From assembly GCA_000733415.1 (NCBI GenBank), contig KL662192.1, positions 1,298,282 through 1,358,604 of the forward strand: a stretch of 60,323 nucleotides of DNA, in the 5' to 3' direction. The notes under the pieces were generated by a model. It worked only from the letters and a program-made list of their open reading frames with translations. It made no database searches and had not been told where the DNA came from. Below are positions 53,187 through 60,323 of the stretch, in pieces (positions within the stretch are counted from its first letter, which is position 1; every line of letters starts with the position of its first letter). A program made the position numbers and the translations under genes. The stretch comes from [Leptolyngbya] sp. JSC-1. Lineage in GTDB: Bacteria; Cyanobacteriota; Cyanobacteriia; Elainellales; Elainellaceae.

Positions 53187-55489
53187 ACTGAATGACCTAG
53201 ACGGCTATCAATCGACCTTTGGCATGCAACACTCGTCAAAATCAAAGCAATCACTGGCGGAATCCAAGGCAGCCATAAACCTAGCTGCCAGAATGCAACA
53301 AAACAAACGCCCGATAGCAGCAAAATTAAGCCAAGCTCTGTCAGCCAAAACTGCCGCGAGTTCGAGCAAATCACCGGCACCAATGCACCCAGGCTCGACC
53401 AAGCCAGAATCCAAAATAGATCGCCACTCCAATGCCAAGTCCAGAGCAATGGTCGCCCGTCTAGCACCGCGCTGATAATCTGGCTCACCATTTGGGCATG
53501 GAGTGCTACTCCTTTAATTTTTTCTTCATAAGGCGTTCTAAACTCATCTTTGCGGCTTTCAGCGGTAATGCCAATCAACACGATCCGATCAGCGATGGCA
53601 CTGGAATCTACCTGGCCCGTGATCAGCTTATCGAATGTTACCCACTGTCCTAGTTGATTGACAGAATTGTTCACATGTCGATAATTGAGAAGCATCTGGT
53701 AGGCTCCTAGGTCTGCTTGCTGATATCCTCCTGTGGGTGCATTCATGCCTCTGAGGATGACATCACCAAACTGTAGGGCATCTGCTGTCGTACCTGATTC
53801 AGGAAATCCCTCGGTTGTCAAATAAGTTCCAGCTACCAGTAAGCTCAACGCATATTCAGTTGTACAGGCTGAGCGATCCGTAGGTTGCATTGAAAATAAA
53901 TGTCGCCGTACGACATCATCGGCATCTAGTACGACATCACTAAAGCCAACTTGTCTCGGGGCGATCTCGGCTGGTGGTGGAGTCCCCGGATCGACCTCAG
54001 CCTCTGCATGTTGACAAATCACAAAGATACGATCATTCTGTTGCAGCCGTTGGATTAACTCAGTTCGTCCGGGTGGTTGAGGAATATCCCGGTAAATATC
54101 AACGCCAATTACTCTAGCACCGTTTGTTTCTAAGATGTTTAGCCCTTTTGCCAATAGCTGATCAGATATAGTCGCACCTCCATACTGCCGCAGGTTTTCC
54201 TCGGTGACTTCGACCAGCAGCAAACGCTCATCAGGCTTTTCATTGGGTCTGAGTTGCATAAACCAATCGAAGGCCCATAGCTCGACCGGCTGTAAGCCCC
54301 CTAAAAATCGAATTGCTGCCACGCCAGTTGTGATGAGTATCGTGAGCAGCGCTAACCGACGCCAGCGTGCAGGCCAGCCAAGGGTTACATCAGCGGCTTC
54401 ACTCTCGCAAGGCAACGATGGCTCAATCGGCCAATAAAATGGAGGGGCTGCCGGGTTTTGCATCAGCATTGGCAACCAACTCGCACAGGGAAATTCCTCT
54501 CCAAATCCTTCCAATTTCTCACGGGCTTGCCGCAGGGATCGATGCAGAGATTCTCCTTGGGCAAAAGCTTGTAGAAAATGCTTCAAAAACAATTGAGCTA
54601 CCCGATCCGGCACGGGTTCACGCATGACAATGATTTGAGGAATACCTAACGATTTGAGTTCCTGTGCCAGTCCCAACCCATCGCAAGAGTTGAAGATAGC
54701 GAGCTGCAAGCCCCGCTTCACCGACTGAGCCAAGGTTGCTCTCAGTTCACCCAGCGTCAATCGATCCGTTGAATTTAGATAGATATATCCTCGGTCTGCC
54801 TCAGAATCACTGTGTCCAGCAAAAAACAGGATATCCCAGTCCTGATTCCAGAGGGCGATACTCAGATCTTGTCGAGTGGGTTCAGCTAGAAATTCAACCT
54901 CTGCTCCTGGCAATTGTGCCAGTATGAATCGATCTTGTTCAACATCGATCTCGGTGGCCTGTCCTAAAATCGCCAAAATTCTCAGCGGCGGATGCCGAGA
55001 CCGGACTGGTGATAAAGATTCATAGTCGAGTGAGCTAAAGCCAATTTCCACAAAACTGAACTTCTCTAACAAATCCCATTGCTGCCAGGGGAGTTTGAAG
55101 ATTTTGGGATCATCTGACTGGATTATGACCTGAACTAGATCAGTAGCTTGTAATTGCCGCAGTAATGTTTCCCGAATGCTGTAGAAAGCTGCGGTGCGCA
55201 ACCATTCGTTGAACTGAAATTGCAATTTCTCGGCCAATTTCAGGCAGCTCTTGCGGCGTGTCATCATGGTTCCTTCCATCGTGATCCCGATTGGACGAAC
55301 GGCACGATTAGATTCGCCTAGACGATAGTAAGCAGCCTGCCACTCCTGATAATGCTGTAGTAGATATTCGAGTGAACGCAATTGACCACTGACGATTGTG
55401 TGAGGATAGGAATGGGCATCACTCACTTCCAGAATTGTCTTAAAGCCGCCAGCATTCTTGAGCAGCTTCAGGATGACAAGCTTCCCCAT
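53183..55489 (-). CDS. CHAT protease-CHASE2 transmembrane sensor
   Basis: A 768-residue protein. The N-terminal cytoplasmic half holds a CHAT domain with H226 (LFFAGHSDS) and C269 (IFNSCDGLG). A membrane helix at about 378-397 (LALLTILITTGVAAIRFL) leads to an extracytoplasmic CHASE2 domain (about 398-680: ARVIGVDIYRDIP, IADRIVLIGITAESRKDEF). Three more helices lie at about 690-755. The layout is that of a receptor whose outer CHASE2 domain controls an inner caspase-like peptidase in the same chain, where most CHASE2 proteins carry kinases or cyclases. The signal and the substrate are unknown. Confidence 0.9.
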   Translation of the reverse strand: MGKLVILKLLKNAGGFKTILEVSDAHSYPHTIVSGQLRSLEYLLQHYQEWQAAYYRLGESNRAVRPIGITMEGTMMTRRKSCLKLAEKLQFQFNEWLRTAAFYSIRETLLRQLQATDLVQVIIQSDDPKIFKLPWQQWDLLEKFSFVEIGFSSLDYESLSPVRSRHPPLRILAILGQATEIDVEQDRFILAQLPGAEVEFLAEPTRQDLSIALWNQDWDILFFAGHSDSEADRGYIYLNSTDRLTLGELRATLAQSVKRGLQLAIFNSCDGLGLAQELKSLGIPQIIVMREPVPDRVAQLFLKHFLQAFAQGESLHRSLRQAREKLEGFGEEFPCASWLPMLMQNPAAPPFYWPIEPSLPCESEAADVTLGWPARWRRLALLTILITTGVAAIRFLGGLQPVELWAFDWFMQLRPNEKPDERLLLVEVTEENLRQYGGATISDQLLAKGLNILETNGARVIGVDIYRDIPQPPGRTELIQRLQQNDRIFVICQHAEAEVDPGTPPPAEIAPRQVGFSDVVLDADDVVRRHLFSMQPTDRSACTTEYALSLLVAGTYLTTEGFPESGTTADALQFGDVILRGMNAPTGGYQQADLGAYQMLLNYRHVNNSVNQLGQWVTFDKLITGQVDSSAIADRIVLIGITAESRKDEFRTPYEEKIKGVALHAQMVSQIISAVLDGRPLLWTWHWSGDLFWILAWSSLGALVPVICSNSRQFWLTELGLILLLSGVCFVAFWQLGLWLPWIPPVIALILTSVACQRSIDSRLGHSV

Positions 55490-55597
55490 AACGTTAAGAA
55501 TATTTATAGAGCGAAAGGGTAATCGAACGCTTTCAAACCAGTTCAGACTGATTCAAACTAAATTCAAACAAGGAGCGGTCAACCTAGCTTTCAGTAG

Positions 55598-56563
55598 TTA
55601 TACCAAGAAGTCTTCGATGATTGCTACGTCACTTAACGAAATCTTCATACTAAAGTAGCTATTTGCATCAGCGTTCAATTCAAATCGGATACCATCATGG
55701 GCTTCTTGGGCTTTGGACTCCATTACCGTTTCTTCATACTCATCCAAGATTGATAACTGCAATCCCACGGGTAAGAATCGCTGTTCCCCAGTAGGCAGAA
55801 GTTCAATTTGAATATTCGTCAGAGCTTGGGGTGATGCGAGTTTCAATGTCATAATGACCAGCACCGACTGCTCCGGTTGACCTAGCTTAATTATTTTTGT
55901 GCGGGTTACTGATGTAGATAAATCATCTTCTAGGGCTTGATTTGGGCTAGCTCGAAACTGTAGGGCGAGTTCTACGGGTTCGGTTCTGAGCGACTCTTCT
56001 ACCGAATGCCAGCCCATTGTGAAAATATTCTTAAACCAGTCACTTAAATGAACTCGTGGCTTGGGTACCGATAGCGGTTTAACTTGATGGTGGCTGCTTA
56101 AATAATCAGGAAGCCGCTCTAGTGGCCGCAATTGGCTCAACGGCACTTCTACTGTGTCGATTTGCTGAAAAAAACCCAGAATTTCGGCCTGTTCCAGTTC
56201 TTCATCTAGCGCTACCGCAACATAACCTAAGCGATCATGCCAAACCTCTGCTGGAATATAAACCGTTGCTTCTCCTGGTAAAACTCGTCGGCACTCTAGT
56301 TTGCCATAGTCTTTCACAAGTAGATCTGCCACATCCATCAATATTTGAGCTGCAATGTTGTGGCTATCGCAATTTTCCCAGTCGGTACTATATCCTAAAC
56401 ATTTCAAATAGTAATCTACAGCATAAACTGACAAAGTATTGAGATACACCTGTTCTGCTTTCTGCCAGTCTAGATGAGGGTGGCAGAATTGCTCTGCTAT
56501 CTGATGGGCACTCTGCCCCAAAACAACCGTGAATGTTGAAAATGACTCAGAATAAGAACTCAT
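55598..56563 (-). CDS. DUF1822 family protein
   Basis: A 321-residue cytoplasmic protein: HQIAEQFCHPHLDWQKAEQV, YLNTLSVYAVDYYLKCLGYS-type motif and PAEVWHDRLGYVAVALDEEL. DUF1822 proteins are cyanobacterial and stand next to sigma-like and CHASE2/CHAT genes. It starts 16 nt after the sigma-like gene and 108 nt before the CHASE2 gene. No catalytic motif is visible. It may connect the sigma-like protein with the CHAT sensor. Confidence 0.85.
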   Translation of the reverse strand: MSSYSESFSTFTVVLGQSAHQIAEQFCHPHLDWQKAEQVYLNTLSVYAVDYYLKCLGYSTDWENCDSHNIAAQILMDVADLLVKDYGKLECRRVLPGEATVYIPAEVWHDRLGYVAVALDEELEQAEILGFFQQIDTVEVPLSQLRPLERLPDYLSSHHQVKPLSVPKPRVHLSDWFKNIFTMGWHSVEESLRTEPVELALQFRASPNQALEDDLSTSVTRTKIIKLGQPEQSVLVIMTLKLASPQALTNIQIELLPTGEQRFLPVGLQLSILDEYEETVMESKAQEAHDGIRFELNADANSYFSMKISLSDVAIIEDFLV

Positions 56564-56579
56564 AACTCCTCGCTGCGGA

Positions 56580-57701
56580 TTACTGTTGAATAGCGGCCCG
56601 AATTTGGGGGGCCAGTGATGTGAGAGAACGTTGGAAGAAGTTAGATAAAGTTGCTATTTTTACGCCGGTCCTCTGAGACAGGGACTGCCAGGTTTCATCG
56701 TCTAAACGGGCCAATAGAATTGTTTGGAGGGTAACTTCAGGATGTCCTTTGATGTGATTCTGAAACAGTTGGTCCGGATCCTCTTCTACATATTGCCTCA
56801 GAGCATCGACTAGAGATAGTTCTTCTTCTTTAGAAATATTGACTAGGCTCAATTCCTCGCTATAAACCAACGGGGGCGGCAGATTGAGCAACTCTTGCGC
56901 AACCTCAAACAGTAAGGCATCTTTTTTGGAAGGAGACTGTTGGACAAGGGCGGTGAGGCTTAATAACGTGATCAGGCTTACAACGATAGGAAAATTGAGG
57001 GATGGAATCCATTTTCTCAGATATAAATTGAGCCAATCGAGTAGATCGGATGGTTTAAGTTGCCGCATCAGTGCACTAAGTTGATATTTGGTTTTGATGA
57101 TCTTTGCCCGGATTGCCTGGGTGTAGGGATCTTGCTGAGCCTGCTGAGTCGCTTGCCCGATCTTATCTAACCGATAGTTGACCCACCCCATAAACTCTCC
57201 CCGGTTGGGGTTATAAGCATAAATATTCTGGCAAACCCACAATAAGGTATGATTCACCGCCTCTTGGTAGATCTCTGGGGCTAGCTGGGTGCGGGCTAGT
57301 TTACCCGATAGTTTGATCGCCTGAATCAGCTCACAGATTGCATATTGATAGCGATCTGTTTTCGGCTGCTGCTGCTGAACGGCTAGGGCAAGACGCTGCA
57401 AACAGGACCGACTTAAGATGATTTGGAATACTTCCTGCCGCAAATGCTCGGCCCATTGGCGTACCGGATCTCTATGGTAATCATAGGAATCAATCCGATG
57501 TTCAAGCATTTGCTGAAGCTGGGCTTGGGCCTGTTCAACAATTTCCTGATAAATTTCCGTGAGTTGCCCTCGAAACGGACGAGCAACCTGACGCGCTTTC
57601 AGAATTTGTCGGGCTAACTGGATAATGCCCTGCTGTCGATCCGGTGAATGGGGTGGGGCTTGTTGTACTTCACGCACAAGCTGTTCGAGTTGCTCGTTCA
57701 T
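56580..57701 (-). CDS. sigma-70-like protein with an internal membrane helix
   Basis: A 373-residue protein. A segment at about 155-185 (NIYAYNPNRGEFMGWVNYRL) is like sigma region 2, and one at about 325-370 (LARLDDETWQSLSQRTGVKI, then FFQRSLTSLAPQI) is like region 4. Between them lies a hydrophobic helix at about 234-253 (FPIVVSLITLLSLTALV). Cyanobacterial proteins of this group are annotated as sigma-like. A membrane-bound form could be released by cleavage. It is the first gene of the minus-strand operon and might control its own transcription; that is inference. Confidence 0.75.
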   Translation of the reverse strand: MNEQLEQLVREVQQAPPHSPDRQQGIIQLARQILKARQVARPFRGQLTEIYQEIVEQAQAQLQQMLEHRIDSYDYHRDPVRQWAEHLRQEVFQIILSRSCLQRLALAVQQQQPKTDRYQYAICELIQAIKLSGKLARTQLAPEIYQEAVNHTLLWVCQNIYAYNPNRGEFMGWVNYRLDKIGQATQQAQQDPYTQAIRAKIIKTKYQLSALMRQLKPSDLLDWLNLYLRKWIPSLNFPIVVSLITLLSLTALVQQSPSKKDALLFEVAQELLNLPPPLVYSEELSLVNISKEEELSLVDALRQYVEEDPDQLFQNHIKGHPEVTLQTILLARLDDETWQSLSQRTGVKIATLSNFFQRSLTSLAPQIRAAIQQ

Positions 57702-58030
57702 GGATATTAAATTAGAGAACCCTTACATTTGTCTAATCTCTCAGGTTCTTCGGTTTTTATACAGCTTTACAAAACTTTATTCATCTGATTTTTATAAAAA
57801 TATTGTTCTCGCTTGCTTTTAAGCCTCACTCTCGATACGAATACAGCACTTTCAAGACTTTGCTCTAGAGAAAGTTTATGAAAGTCTATCTTGGGCTGTA
57901 TAAACCTCGCTGTTTCAATCTGATTCATGGATCAAAGCAAAATGCTGAGGCTTACAGACGTTTAGACAAAACTGACTATGTCAACGTGATTTGTAAGCAA
58001 TAAGCAACTATAGCCAAAGGAGATTCAATA
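57702..58030. other. divergent non-coding region
   Basis: 329 nt, A+T-rich, between the sigma-like gene and a small secreted protein gene. It should hold promoters for both. I see no distinct operator or RNA gene. Confidence 0.5.
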
Positions 58031-58387
58031 ATGCGCTGTTTGACACCTGCAGTTGCCCTAGCAATGGTTGCCTTGTCTGCTCAAGCTGCTCTAGCAGGTA
58101 AAAGCGACTTTCGAGTTTATAACAATACGGGCACAACTCTCGAACGGCTCTATATTACGGAAACCGGCTACAGAGATTGGGGACGTGACATCTTAGGTCG
58201 GTCGGTTCTCCCGGATGGGTACAGTGTCGGCATTCATTTTGCCAACCCATCTCCTCGCGTTTGCTATTACGATATCCGCGCCATCTTTTCTGGTGGTGAA
58301 ACTGTCGAAGAATATAGAGTGGATGTTTGCAATAGTGATTTGTATACAATATATCGAAGACCGTCGCGTTCAGTCAATTACTACTGA
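58031..58387 (+). CDS. small secreted protein, unknown function
   Basis: A 118-residue protein with signal peptide (MRCLTPAVALAMVALSAQAALA-G). The mature part is a beta-rich domain: FRVYNNTGTTLERLYITETG, DWGRDILGRSVLPDGYSVGI, CYYDIRAIFSGGE. Two cysteines (CYYD and VCNS) could form a disulfide. I recall similar small secreted proteins in cyanobacteria without function. The start has an AAAGGAG site. It is divergent from the sigma-like gene. Confidence 0.7.
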   Translation: MRCLTPAVALAMVALSAQAALAGKSDFRVYNNTGTTLERLYITETGYRDWGRDILGRSVLPDGYSVGIHFANPSPRVCYYDIRAIFSGGETVEEYRVDVCNSDLYTIYRRPSRSVNYY

Positions 58388-58396
58388 TCTTGGAAC

Positions 58397-58437
58397 TTTC
58401 TAGGGTGCATCAGCTTAAATAAACGACAACCTAGAAA
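58397..58437 (+). terminator. weak hairpin after the secreted protein gene
   Basis: TTTCTAGG (58397-58404) pairs with CCTAGAAA (58430-58437) over a 25-nt loop. There is no T-run, so termination is uncertain. Confidence 0.3.
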
Positions 58438-58491
58438 AGGCAGCATTCAGGCTGTACAAGCAATCTTAAAATCCTCATTCAGGAATTATCA

Positions 58492-58947
58492 ATGATGTGT
58501 ACTATCCAACCTTGCGCTAATGAAGAATTTGGGCTGGGTCTGCCTGAATTAATCAACAGTAAGCCCTTATTAGTATTTCTGTTGCGCTCTTACAGCTGGA
58601 GTGAAATGCAAGCAAAACGAGCCATTCAACAGTACTTAAATTTTCTCTGTTTAGTATGGCTTTATCCGGATCGGTTACTGATTCCAACCGAAGCTATTGA
58701 TCGGGTCTGGCACTGCCATATCCTTCACACTCGTCAATACCGCCAGGATTGTGAGACATTGTTTGGCTGCTATCTAGATCACGAGCCTCATCTGAATCTA
58801 GATCAACTTTCTGAGCAAGCGTTGCAGATGGCATTTGAGCAAACCAAACTTCTGTTTGAGCGACATTTCGGAGTTGGCAGTTTTGAAGATAGTCTCACTG
58901 ATGAATCTGCTGCTTGTGGCCGCCCTGCATCTTGCCTGTGTTTGTAA
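58492..58947 (+). CDS. glycine-rich-domain-protein-like (GRDP-like) small protein
   Basis: A 151-residue protein with the motif IDRVWHCHILHTRQYRQDC, then FGCYLDHEPHL, which matches the core of the plant and bacterial GRDP/DUF1399-type family. It lacks the later parts of the long versions. The C-terminus is Cys-rich (AACGRPASCLCL). The role of such short bacterial forms is unknown. ATG 58492 or ATG 58495 may be the start. Confidence 0.65.
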   Translation: MMCTIQPCANEEFGLGLPELINSKPLLVFLLRSYSWSEMQAKRAIQQYLNFLCLVWLYPDRLLIPTEAIDRVWHCHILHTRQYRQDCETLFGCYLDHEPHLNLDQLSEQALQMAFEQTKLLFERHFGVGSFEDSLTDESAACGRPASCLCL

Positions 58948-59019
58948 TTTTGAATGATTCCAATTACCAAATCAGAGTAAACTACGCTTGCTATAGCTAC
59001 AATCAGTTGATCAAAGGCA

Positions 59020-59403
59020 ATGCCGAATCTTTATGTGATTGGAGGAGCGAATGGTTCTGGCAAAACCACAGTGGCGATGTCATTGCTCCCTAATGTTTTG
59101 AAGATTTCGAGTATGTCAATGCGGATGCGATAGTGATCAATCAGGAGCCGATCGTCTACGATCGAGAAATATGGGAGTAAATTCGTAGAGGGACAGATGA
59201 CTGAGCAGGAAATAAAAGCTTTGTATGAAGCAATGACTGCTGGAGCAAAGATAGCGATTGCCCAGGCGCTTGAACGTCACCGTAAGTTAGGTGAGTCAAT
59301 TGCAGTTTGGCAAGATGGCAAAGTTGTGTCAGAACACCATCTCAAATTTGGTGCTCTTGACAGATACAGTGATCCTGTCGCCTGCGGGCGTCCAACTGCC
59401 TAA
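59020..59403 (+). pseudogene. zeta-toxin-like gene, frameshifted and deleted
   Basis: ATG 59020 opens MPNLYVIGGANGSGKTTVAM with a Walker A motif, as in zeta-type kinases. After LLPNVLK the frame is lost. The shifted frame gives FEYVNADAIVINQEPI, another zeta-like stretch, and stops at 59178. From 59197 comes MTEQEIKALYEAMTAGAKIA, then ALERHRKLGESIAVWQDGKV, the usual C-terminal end of the family. The middle of the gene is missing. It is the relic of a toxin gene; no antitoxin is seen. Confidence 0.75.
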
Positions 59404-60063
59404 CTATCTAGATGCTTGCGCCAACCAATCCTGCATTTTCTGTACCTCTGAATCCATTCCTAACCCTGCAAAAGAGGTAATTGCGGCCTCAGCCCATTGC
59501 TGGGCAGCGAATCGATTTCCCTTCAGTTGCTCTAAATAGGCCCGCGAGCGGGTATGAAACGCAATTGAGCGTTTATCCTGCTGTTGTTGAGCAATGGGCA
59601 ACCCTTGACCGAGCAGAGCTTCTGCCTGTTCCAGATCGGCTTGATCGAGTGCAATCTCAGCCAACCAGTTGAGCGTGTAGATCTCGATTTGCTGCCAGCC
59701 AACGGCCTGGGCACCCTCAAGCACGCGGTGGAATAAGAGCTTGGCTTGTTCATAATCGCCTTGCCTGCACCAGACCTCTGCCTCATAGTAGTTGATCCGA
59801 ACCGCATAACGTCGTTGATCGGTAACCTGGAGCGGCACTTGAGGCAATAACTGATGCGAGCGTTGCAACCACTCCTGAGCGGCTGCCAGTTGGGACTGAT
59901 GGATGCAGAGAATCGCCTGTTCTAAGGTTAGATCTAGCTGAAACTGCAAGTTCGCTGCATCGCGCAGTTGCCATGCTTGTTGCAAAAGCTGTTTGGCTTC
60001 AGTCAGATAATCGGGTTTGCCCATTAGGGTCAATGTCCAAGCATGGTCACGTAAGGCTTGGGC
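59404..60063 (-). pseudogene. TPR protein gene truncated by an insertion sequence
   Basis: The open frame extends past the possible start at 60033 up to a TAG at 60064-60066, at the IS border, reading QALRDHAWTLTLMGKPDYLT. The visible part has several helical TPR-like units (LDLTLEQAILCIHQSQLAAA, ALLGQGLPIAQQQQDKRSIA). It resembles the C-terminal TPR region of a larger regulator, whose N-terminal part is cut off by the transposon. Whether the remaining 209 residues are translated is unknown. Confidence 0.7.
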
Positions 60064-60065
60064 CT

Positions 60066-60323
60066 AAGTACCGGACAAAAGCTTGCAAAGTGTGAGTAGG
60101 AGAGGGTTTCATGAGAATTACCACATTCATCCATAAAACCCTCATGAATCAGGTTACTCTACTTCGAGATGCTTTGCGCCCCCATTTAGCTTGGCATGGA
60201 GCAAGATTAAGCTTTGTCGCTGCGTTTCTCGTTGCCCTCTTGCGAGTCAAAACCGTCAACTTCGCCGAGTTGGCGACCGGCTTTAGTGGTAAGGCTCAAA
60301 CCGATTCCCATTACAAACGCTTG
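60066..60323 (+). mobile_element. IS4-type insertion sequence, left end (partial)
   Basis: The sequence changes at about 60066, where the TPR frame ends, and a transposase frame begins 45 nt later. The terminal sequence near GTACCGGACAAAAGC is the probable inverted repeat. The right end is outside the window, so it cannot be matched. Confidence 0.7.
60111..60323 (+). CDS. IS4-family-like transposase (N-terminal part)
   Basis: An ATG at 60111, or more likely 60144 (MNQVTLLRDALRPHLAWHGA), opens a frame to the window end: RLSFVAAFLVALLRVKTVNF, then LATGFSGKAQTDSHYKRL. This is the N-terminal region of IS4-type transposases common in cyanobacteria. The DDE catalytic domain lies beyond the window. 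Confidence 0.8.
   Translation, partial: MRITTFIHKTLMNQVTLLRDALRPHLAWHGARLSFVAAFLVALLRVKTVNFAELATGFSGKAQTDSHYKRL

Overview
The window is cyanobacterial chromosome, most like a filamentous Leptolyngbya-type organism. The signs are abundant GCGATCGC (HIP1-like) octamers, heptanucleotide tandem repeats, a CnfR/PatB-type nitrogen-fixation regulator, a PixJ-like photoreceptor with cyanobacteriochrome GAF domains, DUF928/DUF1822/CHASE2-CHAT proteins, and RppA/RppB-type two-component genes. The genus is an inference.

Layout. 1-5.7 kb: the 3' part of a hybrid histidine kinase interrupted inside a G-rich tandem repeat, a divergent pair around a 13-nt tandem repeat (small membrane protein / RppA-RppB-like two-component pair), a PDZ-less HtrA-type protease and two small exported or membrane proteins that converge on a strong terminator. 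5.7-6.9 kb: no convincing gene, but inverted repeats. 6.9-8.6 kb: a cnfR-like regulator without nif genes beside it. 8.7-19.8 kb: a complete photo/chemotaxis (Tax/Pix-type) locus: CheY, CheW, a soluble four-GAF receptor, hybrid CheA and a second CheW on the minus strand, with a PatA-like regulator divergent. 19.8-22.2 kb: azoreductase, cupin remnant, RidA, SufR-like regulator and a MITE-like foldback element.

22.8-39.9 kb, all on the plus strand: a contractile injection system (CIS) of the extracellular/cyanobacterial type. It holds a tail terminator, one sheath, one tube, a chaperone-like protein, a 55-residue DUF6760-type protein, a 407-aa unknown, a LysM tube-baseplate protein, a split spike hub, PAAR tip, gp25, two J-like baseplate proteins, tail protein I, a fibre with a collar domain, a DUF4157 effector-like protein with an unrecognised C-terminal domain, and an AAA+ ATPase. 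There is no capsid, terminase or integrase. The reading frames are tightly coupled. Just downstream lie the stumps of an azoreductase and a SnoaL-like gene.

40.4-57.7 kb, all on the minus strand: a membrane-tethered sigma-like protein, DUF1822, a CHAT protease fused to a CHASE2 sensor, DUF928, an RTX protein, two filamentous-haemagglutinin-type exoproteins and an exported TPR-CHAT protease. Genes touch as ATGA or TAATG in three places. I read this as a sensor/protease/adhesin surface system whose mechanism I do not know to be described.

58-60.3 kb: a small secreted protein, a glycine-rich-domain-like protein, a frameshifted zeta-toxin relic, a TPR gene cut by an insertion sequence, and the start of an IS4-type transposase running off the window.
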